A stretch of 64,000 nt of DNA, from NCBI RefSeq assembly GCF_027924565.1, contig NZ_AP027041.1, positions 3,920,748-3,984,747 on the forward strand. The letters run 5' to 3'. Positions 17,572-26,004 of the stretch are shown here, piece after piece. The translations under genes were made by a program, and so were the position numbers. This stretch comes from Lysobacter auxotrophicus (GTDB lineage Bacteria > Pseudomonadota > Gammaproteobacteria > Xanthomonadales > Xanthomonadaceae). The first letter of the stretch is position 1. Each line of letters opens with the position of its first letter. The notes under the pieces are model-generated. The model was not told the origin of the DNA, made no database searches, and saw only the letters and a program-made list of their open reading frames with translations.

Positions 17572-19629
17572 ATGGTCCCCCGCCCATTCATCATCGCACT
17601 CGCTGCGTGCAGCGTCGCCCTTGCCACGTCCGCCTGCGCGCAGACGCCTGCGGCGGCGCCTGCCGTGTCCATTCCGCCGTTGCCGCGACCGCTCGCCGAT
17701 CCACGGCTCGACCGCGTGCGCACCGCGCTGCAGGCCGCCGAAACCGGCACGTTCGACGCCGCGCAGTTCTCCGATCTCGCACAGCACCCGCTGTACGGAT
17801 GGATCGAGTACGCGTCGCTGCGTCGCGATATCGACAACCTTTCGCCGAACGTCGCGCAGGGCTTCCTGTCGCGCAACCAGGGGAAGCCGGTCGGCGAAAC
17901 CTTCCGCGAGGCGTGGATTTCCGCGGCCGCCCGTCGGCAGGACTGGTCGTCCGTGCTGGCTGCGTGGAGCCCGTCGATCAAGAGCACGGCCCTGCGCTGC
18001 AACGAACTCGACGCGCGCCAGGCGCTGGGGCGCGCCGACGCGCAATGGACGCGCGATGCGCAGGCGATATGGCGCACCGGCAAGTCGCTGCCGGACGCGT
18101 GCGACTCGCCGATGGCGACGCTCGCCGTACAGGGCGGGCTGACGCCGGAACTGCGCTGGGAGCGCATCGAACTCGCGGCGGCCGAATGGCAACCGGGCGT
18201 GATGCGCGCCGCCGCGCGCGGCCTGCCCGCGGACCAGGCCGCGCTGGCCAACGATTACGCAGCCTTCCTCGAGACGCCGCATGAGCGCGCCTTCAACTGG
18301 CCGAAGACCCCGCGCAGCCGCGAGATCGCATCGCAGGGCCTGGCGAAGTACGGCAAGTCCTCGCCCGCCGGTGCGGAAGCCATCCTGCCGCGCTACGCCG
18401 ACGCGCTCGGCCTGGACGAAGCGCAGCGAGGGCGCGTGCTCTACCAGATCGCGCTGTGGACCGTCGCGTCGTACGAGTCCGAATCCGCGCGTCGTCTCAA
18501 CGCCGTGCCCGCCTCCGCCTACGACGAGCGCCTGCACGAGTGGCGCGTGCGCGAGGCGCTGTCGCGTTCGGACTGGCCCGCGGCGCTCGCGGCGATCCGG
18601 AAGATGGGCGCCAAGCAGCGAGCCGACTCGCGCTGGATGTACTTCGAAGCGCGCTTGAACGAGATCGCCGGCAACAAGTCCGAAGCCGAGCGCCTGTTCC
18701 GCGATGCCTCGACGAAGCCCGATTTCCACGGCTTCCTCGCCGCCGACCGCCTCGAACTTCTCTACGCGCTGTGCCCGTGGCTGCCGCAAACGCCGGCCGC
18801 GGAGCAGCAGGCCATCGCGCGCGATCCGGCGATGGTGCGCGCGATGGGGCTGTTCCAGCTCGACCGCATCGGCTGGGCCGTGCGCGAATGGGACGACGCG
18901 CTGTCGCGCTTCAACGACGAGCAGCGCCGCATCGCGGTGGAAGTCGCGCAGGGCAACGGCTGGTTCGATCGCGCCGTGTTCTCGCTCGGGAAGAATCCCG
19001 ACGAGTCACGCCTGTATGGCCTGCGTTTCCCGCTGCACCACGAGGCGACGATCCGGCGCGAGGCGCAGAAGAACAACCTCGATCCGGCGTGGGTGGCGGC
19101 GGAGATCCGCGCGGAAAGCATCTTCTATCCACGCGCGCGCTCGTCGGCCAACGCGATGGGGCTGATGCAGGTGCTGCCCGGCACCGGTTCGGGCGTCGCC
19201 TCGCGCATCGGCATGCCGTGGGGCGGTGCGGAAAGCCTCTACGACCCGGACACGAACATCATCCTAGGCACCGCGTACCTGCGTCAGCTGATGGACAAGT
19301 ACGGCGGCCAGCCGTACCAGGTCATCGCCGGCTACAACGCAGGCCCGGCGCCGCTCGCGCGATGGCAGTCGCAGCGGCCGGGCATGGAGCCGCCGTTCTG
19401 GATCGAGACCATCAGCTACAAGGAAACGCGCGAGTACGTCGCGCGCGTGCTCGCCTTCAGCGTGCTGTACGACTGGCGCCTCAATGGCGATGCCCTGCGC
19501 CTGAGCGATCGCCTGCGTGGCCGCACCGACGGGCCGCGCACGCGCTTCACCTGCCCGACGCCCGCCACCGTTCCGACACCGCCGGCCGCTGCGCCGGCGA
19601 CACAATCCCGTTCCAGATCACAGCGTTGA
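17572..19629 (+). CDS. slt: Soluble lytic murein transglycosylase, Slt70 type
   Basis: A 685-residue periplasmic enzyme that cleaves the MurNAc-GlcNAc bond of peptidoglycan with 1,6-anhydro product formation. The signal peptide ends near ATSACAQ; a lipoprotein is possible but the lipobox is poor. A long alpha-helical superhelix (about 40-450) precedes the SLT catalytic domain: AEIRAESIFYPRARSSANA with catalytic Glu515, GLMQVLPGTG, and AGYNAGPAPLARW. Length fits E. coli Slt70 plus a short Pro/Ser/Arg-rich tail. ATG 17572 is chosen because the signal peptide begins there and the frame upstream lacks coding character. The next gene begins 26 nt downstream. Confidence 0.93.
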   Translation: MVPRPFIIALAACSVALATSACAQTPAAAPAVSIPPLPRPLADPRLDRVRTALQAAETGTFDAAQFSDLAQHPLYGWIEYASLRRDIDNLSPNVAQGFLSRNQGKPVGETFREAWISAAARRQDWSSVLAAWSPSIKSTALRCNELDARQALGRADAQWTRDAQAIWRTGKSLPDACDSPMATLAVQGGLTPELRWERIELAAAEWQPGVMRAAARGLPADQAALANDYAAFLETPHERAFNWPKTPRSREIASQGLAKYGKSSPAGAEAILPRYADALGLDEAQRGRVLYQIALWTVASYESESARRLNAVPASAYDERLHEWRVREALSRSDWPAALAAIRKMGAKQRADSRWMYFEARLNEIAGNKSEAERLFRDASTKPDFHGFLAADRLELLYALCPWLPQTPAAEQQAIARDPAMVRAMGLFQLDRIGWAVREWDDALSRFNDEQRRIAVEVAQGNGWFDRAVFSLGKNPDESRLYGLRFPLHHEATIRREAQKNNLDPAWVAAEIRAESIFYPRARSSANAMGLMQVLPGTGSGVASRIGMPWGGAESLYDPDTNIILGTAYLRQLMDKYGGQPYQVIAGYNAGPAPLARWQSQRPGMEPPFWIETISYKETREYVARVLAFSVLYDWRLNGDALRLSDRLRGRTDGPRTRFTCPTPATVPTPPAAAPATQSRSRSQR

Positions 19630-19643
19630 CGCCCGTCGTCGCC

Positions 19644-19655
19644 TAGACTTTCCGC
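19644..19655 (+). promoter_or_regulatory. -10-like hexamer 6 nt before an ATG (leaderless candidate)
   Basis: TAGACT at 19644-19649 followed by 6 nt and then ATG 19656; no Shine-Dalgarno. Same geometry as at 17559 and 54351. Confidence 0.4.
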
Positions 19656-20555
19656 ATGGCACAACGTCACGTGGTGGTTCTGGGCGGCACCGGCTTCGTC
19701 GGCCGGCATCTGGTCGCGCGCCTGTTGCACGGCGGCGATCGCGTGACCGTGCTCAGTCGCGGCATCGATACCGGCAAGCGCCACCTCAAGCCGCAGGGCG
19801 CGAGCCTGATCGAAGGCGATGTCGCCAGCGCGGACTTCCTCGCCGCCGTGCTCGACGACGCCGATGCCGTGGTGAACCTCGTCGGCATCCTCAACGAGAT
19901 GGGCGATCGCGGCGACGGGTTCGAACGCGTGTTCGTCGGCATCACCGATGCACTGATCGATGCCATGCAGCGCATGGGTGTGCGCCGGCTGCTGCAGATG
20001 AGTGCGCTCAACGCCGGGCGCGGCGAAAGCCATTACCTGCAGGCGCGAGGTCGCGCCGAACAACGTGTGCGCGCCTCGGGCCTGGACTGGACGCTGTTCC
20101 GTCCGTCGGTGATCGCGGGCCCGGGCGATGGCCTGTTCTGCCGGTTCGACGGTCTGCTGAAATTCGCGCCGGTGCTGCCGATCGGCCGCGCCGACGCGCG
20201 CTTCCAGCCGGTGTGGGTGGGCGACGTGGTCGATGCCTACGCCAAGGCGCTGGACGAACCACGCAGCATCGGACAGGCCTACGACCTCGTCGGGCCCGAC
20301 GTCATGACGCTCAAGCAGATCGTGAAGCTTGCCGCGCGCGGGCACGGGCGGCATCGCATGGTGCTCGGCCTGCCGCCGTCGCTGGGCAAGCTGCAGGCCG
20401 AAGTCGGCGAATGGCTGCCCGGCAAGCCGATCAGCCGCGACAACTGGCGTTCGCTGCAGCTGGATTCGGTGAGCATGGAAGACGGCCTGCGTCGTCTGAA
20501 TCTCACGCCGACGCCGGTCGAGCCGAAGCTCGCGCAGATCCTCGCCGGCTGCTGA
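19656..20555 (+). CDS. NAD(P)-binding protein, complex I NDUFA9-like (atypical SDR)
   Basis: A 299-residue Rossmann-fold protein with the dinucleotide motif GGTGFVGRHL at residues 9-18. Further motifs are VVNLVGILNE, LLQMSALNA and an ARGRAEQRVRASGLDWTLFRPS segment typical of the NDUFA9/YwnB-like atypical short-chain dehydrogenases. Bacterial members are usually of unknown substrate; the mitochondrial homologue is an accessory complex I subunit. The catalytic YxxxK is replaced by ARGRAE, as is common in this subgroup, so the role may be regulatory or structural. No complex I gene is nearby. Confidence 0.82.
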   Translation: MAQRHVVVLGGTGFVGRHLVARLLHGGDRVTVLSRGIDTGKRHLKPQGASLIEGDVASADFLAAVLDDADAVVNLVGILNEMGDRGDGFERVFVGITDALIDAMQRMGVRRLLQMSALNAGRGESHYLQARGRAEQRVRASGLDWTLFRPSVIAGPGDGLFCRFDGLLKFAPVLPIGRADARFQPVWVGDVVDAYAKALDEPRSIGQAYDLVGPDVMTLKQIVKLAARGHGRHRMVLGLPPSLGKLQAEVGEWLPGKPISRDNWRSLQLDSVSMEDGLRRLNLTPTPVEPKLAQILAGC

Positions 20556-20624
20556 GCCGACCGCATACGGAACGCATCGCGCCGGTGCGCTAGCATCCCG
20601 CCTGCACCGTTCCGGAGACACGCC

Positions 20625-21002
20625 ATGGGCCTCATCGACACCCTGTTCGGCCATGCGGGCGAAAGGCCCGTGGAAAAACTCGCCGAGGAATTCGCGCCGC
20701 TGCTCGCACCGGGCGAAACGCTGCAGCGCGCGTTCGGGCTGATCCGCGACCTGATCGTCTTCACCGACCGCCGCATGATCCTGGTCGACAAACAGGGCGT
20801 GACCGGCAGCAAGGTGCAGTACCTGAGCATCCCCTACCGCAGCATCGTGATGTTCTCGGTCGAGACGGCCGGCCATTTCGACATGGATTCGGAACTGCGC
20901 ATCTGGCTGTCGGGCCAGGCGGCGCCGATCGCCCGCACGCTCGGCCGCGACAGCGGTGCACGCGAGATCCTCGCACTGCTCGCACAGCACGCGCCGCGTT
21001 GA
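20625..21002 (+). CDS. Bacterial PH domain protein
   Basis: A 125-residue cytosolic protein matching the bacterial pleckstrin-homology family (PF08000 type). After an N-terminal helix comes a strand-rich core including [20 protein letters not shown] and [14 protein letters not shown], then a C-terminal helix ending LLAQHAPR. Function in the family is poorly known. The ATG has CCGGAGAC upstream, and a TAGCAT hexamer at 20591-20596 may be its -10. Its TGA overlaps the cca ATG by one base (TGATG), indicating translational coupling. Confidence 0.8.
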   Translation: MGLIDTLFGHAGERPVEKLAEEFAPLLAPGETLQRAFGLIRDLIVFTDRRMILVDKQGVTGSKVQYLSIPYRSIVMFSVETAGHFDMDSELRIWLSGQAAPIARTLGRDSGAREILALLAQHAPR

Positions 21003-22228
21003 TGAAGCGTTACCTCGTCGGCGGCGCCGTGCGCGACCGCCTGCTCGGCCTGCCGCACGGCGACAACGACTGGGTCGTGGTCGGCGAAACGCAGGCCTCG
21101 ATGGAAGCCGCCGGCTTCCGCGCGGTTGGACGCGATTTCCCGGTGTTCCTCGATCCGGACACCGGCGAGGAACACGCGCTGGCGCGCACGGAACGCAAGA
21201 GTGGCCGCGGCTATCGCGGTTTCGTCGTCGACGCGGACCCGTCGGTCACGCTGGAAGACGACCTGCAGCGGCGCGATTTCACCATCAACGCCATCGCGCA
21301 GGACGAATACGGCGTGCTGGTCGATCCCTACGGCGGCGCGCGCGACATCGAGGCGCGCGTGCTGCGTCATGTGGGCCCGGCCTTCGCCGAGGATCCGCTG
21401 CGCGTGCTGCGCGCGGCGCGCTTCATGGCGCGTTTCGCGTCGCTGGGCTTCACCGTCGCGCCGGACACGATGGCGTTGATGCGCGACATGGCGGCATCGG
21501 GCGAACTGGCCGAGCTCACCGCCGAACGCGTCTGGCAGGAAACGCGGCGCGCGCTCGCATGCGCGACGCCGTCGGCGTTCCTGCGCACGTTGCACGATGC
21601 GGGCGCGTTGGCCGTCGTGCTGCCGGAAGTCGACGCGCTGTACGGCGTGCCGCAGCGCGCGGAATACCACCCGGAGGTCGACACCGGCGTGCACGTCGAA
21701 CTGGTGTGCGACATGGCCTCGCGCCTGGCGCCCGGCGACGACCTCATCGGTTTCGCCGCGATGACGCACGACCTGGGCAAGGCGCTGACGCCGGCGCACG
21801 TGCTGCCCAAGCACCTGGGCCACGAGCACGCGGGCGTCGCGCCGCTGCGCGGCCTGTGCGACCGGCTGAAAGTGCCGGCCGAGCACCGCCAGCTGGCCGA
21901 AGCGGTGTGTCGCGAACACCTCAACGTGCATCGCTTCGACGAGCTGCGCGCGAGCACCGTGTACGAGCTGCTGGCCCGTTGCGACGGGTTCCGCAAACCC
22001 GCGCGCATCGCGCAGATGGCGATCGTGTGCGAGGCCGACAAGCGCGGCCGCGCCGGGTTGCAGGACGTGCCCTATCCGCAGGGCGAAGCGCTCAAGGCCG
22101 CGCTGGCGGCCGCGATGACGGTGCGCGCGGAGGACGTCGCGCGCGGGCTCAGCGGGCCGGACGTCGGCGAGGCGATCCGCAAGGCGAGGATCCGCGCGAT
22201 CGCGGAGGCGACGGGGAAGAAGCTGTAG
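21002..22228 (+). CDS. cca: CCA-adding multifunctional tRNA nucleotidyltransferase
   Basis: A 408-residue enzyme that builds and repairs the 3' CCA end of tRNA. The N-terminal class II nucleotidyltransferase head contains [13 protein letters not shown] and the catalytic carboxylates Asp21/Asp23 (GDNDW). The [10 protein letters not shown] motif and head/neck motifs ([16 protein letters not shown]) follow. The C-terminal HD domain is present ([21 protein letters not shown]), as in gammaproteobacterial Cca, giving phosphodiesterase/phosphatase activity. ATG 21002 is coupled to the preceding stop; a TTG one codon earlier is less likely. A REP-like hairpin 26 nt downstream may end transcription. 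Confidence 0.96.
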   Translation: MKRYLVGGAVRDRLLGLPHGDNDWVVVGETQASMEAAGFRAVGRDFPVFLDPDTGEEHALARTERKSGRGYRGFVVDADPSVTLEDDLQRRDFTINAIAQDEYGVLVDPYGGARDIEARVLRHVGPAFAEDPLRVLRAARFMARFASLGFTVAPDTMALMRDMAASGELAELTAERVWQETRRALACATPSAFLRTLHDAGALAVVLPEVDALYGVPQRAEYHPEVDTGVHVELVCDMASRLAPGDDLIGFAAMTHDLGKALTPAHVLPKHLGHEHAGVAPLRGLCDRLKVPAEHRQLAEAVCREHLNVHRFDELRASTVYELLARCDGFRKPARIAQMAIVCEADKRGRAGLQDVPYPQGEALKAALAAAMTVRAEDVARGLSGPDVGEAIRKARIRAIAEATGKKL

Positions 22229-22254
22229 CTCGTCGCTTCGCGCGCGTTTGCTCC

Positions 22255-22329
22255 TGTAGCCCGGGTAAGCGAAGCGCACCCGGGGTGGCGGCAAGGAGCC
22301 CCGGGTGCGCTTCGCTTACCCGGGCTACA
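22255..22329. repeat. REP-like inverted repeat, family A (copy 2, perfect arms)
   Basis: 31-bp arms (22255-22285 and 22299-22329) are exact reverse complements around a 13-nt loop; outer sequence TGTAGCCCGGGTAAGCGAAG. The best-preserved copy in the window, immediately after cca. Confidence 0.92.
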
Positions 22330-22401
22330 ACAGCTGGAGCCGTTTGATCAGCCGCCCATCGAGAAGCGCATCACGAGCGCATGCGCGCTCGCGCGTCCCG
22401 A

Positions 22402-22438
22402 CCCTCACCCCAACCCCTCTCCCGGAGGGAGAGGGGCT
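22402..22438. repeat. Repeat family C (CCCTCACCCCAACCCCTC type)
   Basis: Contains the stem CCCCTCTCCC / GGGAGAGGGG with loop GGA (22414-22436). The same family occurs as a back-to-back pair at 32220-32309. Confidence 0.75.
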
Positions 22439-22466
22439 CGAACCTCGCGCCCGACGCGGGACTTCC

Positions 22467-22508
22467 AAAAAAAACGCCGGTCGACTCCCCAGTCGCCCGG
22501 CGTTCTTT
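22467..22508 (-). terminator. Terminator downstream of TonB-dependent receptor 2
   Basis: Stem AACGCCGG / CCGGCGTT (22473-22480 / 22497-22504) with an inner CGACT/AGTCG extension. On the minus strand it is followed by a run of T (the A8 tract at 22467-22474 on the plus strand). Confidence 0.75.
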
Positions 22509-22718
22509 CCTGTCCTCTGGCGTGTCCGGATCCCTCGCCCCCTGGCACCGGGATCCGACCACTCGCGCCGCCGTTCAGGCCGGCATCGCGGTGGAGACGA
22601 TACGTGAAGCTTCCGTTAGGAACCGTGCCGCGGTCACAGGATCGGCGCGGGTTCATCGGCAGTTGCCGAGGCCGCGCGGGCAACCGTGAACACGGTCGCA
22701 CCGCGCGGGCGGCGCCGG

Positions 22719-25334
22719 TCAGAACTCGTAGCTCGCCTTCACGTACCACTCGCCGCCGTTGAAGCCGAACGGCGAGGACAGCGGATACTTCGCGCCGAGG
22801 AAGGTCAGCGTGCTGTTGGTCTCGCGGTCCGGGTAGTTGTCGAAGACGTTGTTGCCGCCGACCGTCACGTGCAGCTTGTCCTCCATGAAGCTGAAGGTCG
22901 CCGACAGGTCGAACAGCCACTCCGAGCCGAACTCGCCCTGCTCGCCGAAGGTGAAGTCCTCCCAGCTGTCGTAATAGTTCGCGCGGGCGGTGAAGTTCAC
23001 GTTCCACGGCGAGCGCCAGTCGAAGGTGATCACGCTGCGGTTGTTCGGCAGCTGGTTCTCCAGGTCGGCCACGCGCTCGGCGTCGATCACCGGCGTCGTC
23101 GTGCCCGGGATCACCGCGACGCTGTCCACTTCCTGCTTGTTGTAGCTGTGGCGGAAGTCGAACACGCCCGTGCCCATGCCGCCGAAGTCGGCGCGATAGA
23201 CCGCGACCAGGTCCACGCCCTGCACCGTGCTGTCGAAGCCATTGACGAAGTACGACACCTGGCGCAACAGCTCGGCGCCCGGCACGCCGGCATCGATCAG
23301 CGCCTGCTGCTGCGGCGAGCCCTCGACGACGTTGATCGTCTGCAGCGCGATGCGGTCGTCGACCTCGATGTTGTAGTAGTCGAGCGTGAGGCTGAAGACG
23401 TCGTTGGGCGACCAGACGAAACCCGCCGAGTACGCCAGCGATTCCTCGGCCGTCACCGGCGTCGCGCCGAGCGCGATCGCCGCCTCGCTCGCCACCGGGA
23501 ACGTGCCCAGCGGCACGAGGTTGCCGGACGAATCGGCCGTGGTGGTCACGTCCAGCGTGTTGAGCTGGCCCGGCGTCGGCGTGCGGAAGCCGGTGTTGAC
23601 GGTGGCGCGCACGGCGAAGGCGTCGGTGAAGGCGAAGCGCGTGGAGACCTTCCAGTCGAAGGTGCTGTCGAAGTTCGACGTGTCCTCGTAGCGGCCGGCG
23701 ACGCCGACGGTCCAGTCCTCCACGACGTCGGTTTCGAGGTCCAGGTACGCCGCGCGGCTGTACTGGCTGAAATCGCCCGCCGCTTCCGGCGAGTCGCCCT
23801 GGAAGCCGTCCGAGCCCACGCCGAACAGCGCGCCGGTCGGCCCGTTCTCCCACGACGCCGGATCGCCCGCGCGGATCTTGTAGGTTTCCTCGCGCCACTC
23901 CGCGCCGAAGGCGACGTTGACGGGCGTTGCGAACACGTCGTTCTGCCACGGCCAGACGAAGTCGGCGTTCGCGCCGCGCTCCAGCTGCGTGAGGTCGCCG
24001 GGCTCGAAACTGGTGGGGCTCAGGCGACCCAGGCTCGGATTGATCGAGCTGGCCATCTTGTAAATCATGTGGTTCTCGCCCTGGCGCAGGCTGACGTCCC
24101 AGCGCAGGCTGCCGGCGGTTTCGCCCTTCACGCCGAACACGCCTTCGTAGTCGGTTATCTCCGCGCCGAAGGTCGGCGTGTAGCCGCCAGGGAACAGCGG
24201 GTAGATCGGGTTGAGCGCGACCCAGCCGGAGGGGCTCGACGCGTCGGCGGTGAGGTAGTCGGCGGGGTTGAGCCCCCGCGCGAGGATGTCGTTCACCAGC
24301 GACTGCTCGACCGGATCGGGCAGGCCGTCCTCGTCGCCATCGACCAGCAGCGTGCCGCGCGGCGCCACGCCGGGCACGCCGACGGGCGTGCGGTAGAAAA
24401 AGCTCGACTCGTACTCGGTGTCGGCGTAGCTGCCGAAGCCGTACAGGCTGACGCGCTCGTTGATCGGGTATTCGGCGTTGAAGAACGAACGCAACCCTTC
24501 GCCGTCCGGATCGCCCCAGCGCTGGCCGAGGCCTTCGAACGGCACGAGGTTGCTGCCGACCGCCGCGCCGACCTGCGCCGCGTCCGCACGCGGGACGCCG
24601 CGCGAGGTGTGGTCGGAGTCGAAGTACTCCACCGTCATGTTGAAGAAGCCGCCGTCGCCGATCTGCGCGCCGGCGTTGAACGAGGTGCGCCAGCGATCGC
24701 CGTCGCCCTCGTAGGTCGAGCCGTACTGGCCGTCGATGCGCACGCCATCGGCGTAGTCGTTGAGCAGCACGTTGATCACGCCGGCGATGGCGTCGGAGCC
24801 GTACTGCGCGGAGGAGCCGTCGCGCAGCACTTCCACGCGCTGAATGGCGGCGGAGGGAATCAGGCTGTAGTCCACCGCCTGCGAGCCCTGGTTCACGGTG
24901 CCGAACGGTTCCACCTGCAGGTTCACCAGCGCCGAACGGTGCCGGCGCTTGCCGTTGATCAGCACCAGGGTCTGGTCGGGCGGCAGGTTGCGCAGGTTCG
25001 CCGGGCGCACGAAGGCGGTGCCGTCGGCGATCGGGAAGCGCTGCGTGTTGAACGACGGCGCGATGTTGGCCAGCTGGTCGGTGAAGTCGGCCGAGGCCTG
25101 CTTCTCGAGGTCGGCGGGACGGAAGACGTCGACCGGGGACATCGATTCGGTGGGCGAGCGGCCCTGCACGCGGGTGCCGGTGACCACGAGCTTGTCGAGG
25201 TCCACCGCTTCCTGGCGGGCGGCGGGGGGCGGAGACGTCTGCGCGGGATCCTGTGCGAAGGCGGGCGTTACGACGGTCGAAAACAGCGCGGCGACGACGG
25301 CCGTGGTCAGGCGATGTCGGTTGGCAACGGGCAT
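22719..25334 (-). CDS. TonB-dependent outer-membrane receptor 2
   Basis: An 871-residue outer-membrane transporter. It has a signal peptide ending TPAFAQ, a VDLDKLVVTGTRV segment, and plug motifs PPDQTLVLINGKRRHRSALV and [16 protein letters not shown], followed by the barrel and the aromatic C-terminus KASYEF. The RRHRSALVN variant of the plug is typical of a large Xanthomonadales TonB-receptor subfamily of mostly unknown ligand. ATG 25334 is preceded by AAGGAAA. It is about as similar in organisation to receptor 1 as to any TonB receptor, so the two are not recent duplicates by eye. No regulator or substrate gene is adjacent. Confidence 0.94.
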   Translation of the reverse strand: MPVANRHRLTTAVVAALFSTVVTPAFAQDPAQTSPPPAARQEAVDLDKLVVTGTRVQGRSPTESMSPVDVFRPADLEKQASADFTDQLANIAPSFNTQRFPIADGTAFVRPANLRNLPPDQTLVLINGKRRHRSALVNLQVEPFGTVNQGSQAVDYSLIPSAAIQRVEVLRDGSSAQYGSDAIAGVINVLLNDYADGVRIDGQYGSTYEGDGDRWRTSFNAGAQIGDGGFFNMTVEYFDSDHTSRGVPRADAAQVGAAVGSNLVPFEGLGQRWGDPDGEGLRSFFNAEYPINERVSLYGFGSYADTEYESSFFYRTPVGVPGVAPRGTLLVDGDEDGLPDPVEQSLVNDILARGLNPADYLTADASSPSGWVALNPIYPLFPGGYTPTFGAEITDYEGVFGVKGETAGSLRWDVSLRQGENHMIYKMASSINPSLGRLSPTSFEPGDLTQLERGANADFVWPWQNDVFATPVNVAFGAEWREETYKIRAGDPASWENGPTGALFGVGSDGFQGDSPEAAGDFSQYSRAAYLDLETDVVEDWTVGVAGRYEDTSNFDSTFDWKVSTRFAFTDAFAVRATVNTGFRTPTPGQLNTLDVTTTADSSGNLVPLGTFPVASEAAIALGATPVTAEESLAYSAGFVWSPNDVFSLTLDYYNIEVDDRIALQTINVVEGSPQQQALIDAGVPGAELLRQVSYFVNGFDSTVQGVDLVAVYRADFGGMGTGVFDFRHSYNKQEVDSVAVIPGTTTPVIDAERVADLENQLPNNRSVITFDWRSPWNVNFTARANYYDSWEDFTFGEQGEFGSEWLFDLSATFSFMEDKLHVTVGGNNVFDNYPDRETNSTLTFLGAKYPLSSPFGFNGGEWYVKASYEF

Positions 25335-25389
25335 TGGCGGTTTCCTTACTCAGGGTGGGCGGACTCCCCCTGTCGAGCCCAGCCCGGAG

Positions 25390-25408
25390 CTTTAACCAGC
25401 CTTTAACC
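25390..25408. promoter_or_regulatory. Direct repeat CTTTAACC x2 upstream of receptor 2
   Basis: Two identical 8-mers start at 25390 and 25401, 11 bp apart (one helical turn), about 55-75 bp upstream of the start codon. They overlap a weak promoter candidate read on the minus strand (TTGCGC, 17 nt, TAAAGC). Possibly an activator site. Confidence 0.35.
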
Positions 25409-25587
25409 TTTGCGCAATACCTACCATCGCTTTGCCTAATCTGCTTTTATGGCGATCTTTTGTCCGATTCCGGCGTCGGCCGCGTTCGGGCGCGCGGTTA
25501 CGGCAGCGCGCCCCGATGGAAGCCGAGATGGGCCGTTCGCAACGCTTCGCCGGCCAACGTCGGCGAAATGATTGCGATCTTGCGCGC

Positions 25588-26004
25588 TTAGCGCCGCATC
25601 TTCCCTTCGACCCAGACCAGCAAGCCGCCCAACGGGGTGGGCCCGAGCATCAACCCGGCGAGCACCCCGAGCGAGTTGGCCAGGGCGTCGGCGGAGTCCG
25701 CCATGCGCGACACCGTCCACGCGCCCTGGGCGAACTCCAGCGCGATGCCGAGCCCGATCAGCCCGACGGCCGCGATCGCCTGGGCGCGTCGCTGCGCGAA
25801 GAGCATCACCGCCCAGGCGCTGAGGACGAAGTAGCCGACGAAGTGCTCGACCTTGTCGAAGCCGTCGGGCACCTCGGGGAGATCGTGCGCCGGCAGCAGC
25901 GAGGAGGCGACGACGGCGGCGATCATCGCGATCCAGATCGCCACCCACAGCGCCGGCCAGCGGAAGCCGCGCAGCAGCGGCCGCTTCAGGGTGGTCGCGC
26001 TCAC
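25588..26004 (-). CDS. VanZ family membrane protein
   Basis: A 138-residue protein with four hydrophobic segments and the VanZ-like signature: DKVEHFVGYFVLSAWAV in helix 2, then GIALEFAQGAWTVSRMADSADALANSLGVLAG. VanZ-like proteins are common in bacteria outside vancomycin resistance and their activity is unknown; no van genes are present. The GTG start at 26004 overlaps the TGA of the upstream methyltransferase gene (GTGA), so the two are translationally coupled. Confidence 0.85.
   Translation of the reverse strand: MSATTLKRPLLRGFRWPALWVAIWIAMIAAVVASSLLPAHDLPEVPDGFDKVEHFVGYFVLSAWAVMLFAQRRAQAIAAVGLIGLGIALEFAQGAWTVSRMADSADALANSLGVLAGLMLGPTPLGGLLVWVEGKMRR

Larger units (their letters stand above)
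22229..22718. other. Repeat-filled intergenic region
   Basis: This 490-base gap holds a perfect family A REP palindrome (22255-22329), a family C repeat (22402-22438) and a terminator (22473-22504). The remainder, about 22510-22718, is GC-rich sequence with no gene or further structure that I can support. Confidence 0.7.

Noticed and set aside
19656-20555. Subunit of a local complex I operon
   Set aside because: Only the NDUFA9-like family resemblance supports it; no nuo genes lie in the window.
25588-26004. VanZ homologue suggesting glycopeptide resistance
   Set aside because: No vanA/H/X/S/R genes are present. VanZ-like proteins are common in susceptible bacteria, and this one is coupled to a methyltransferase gene.
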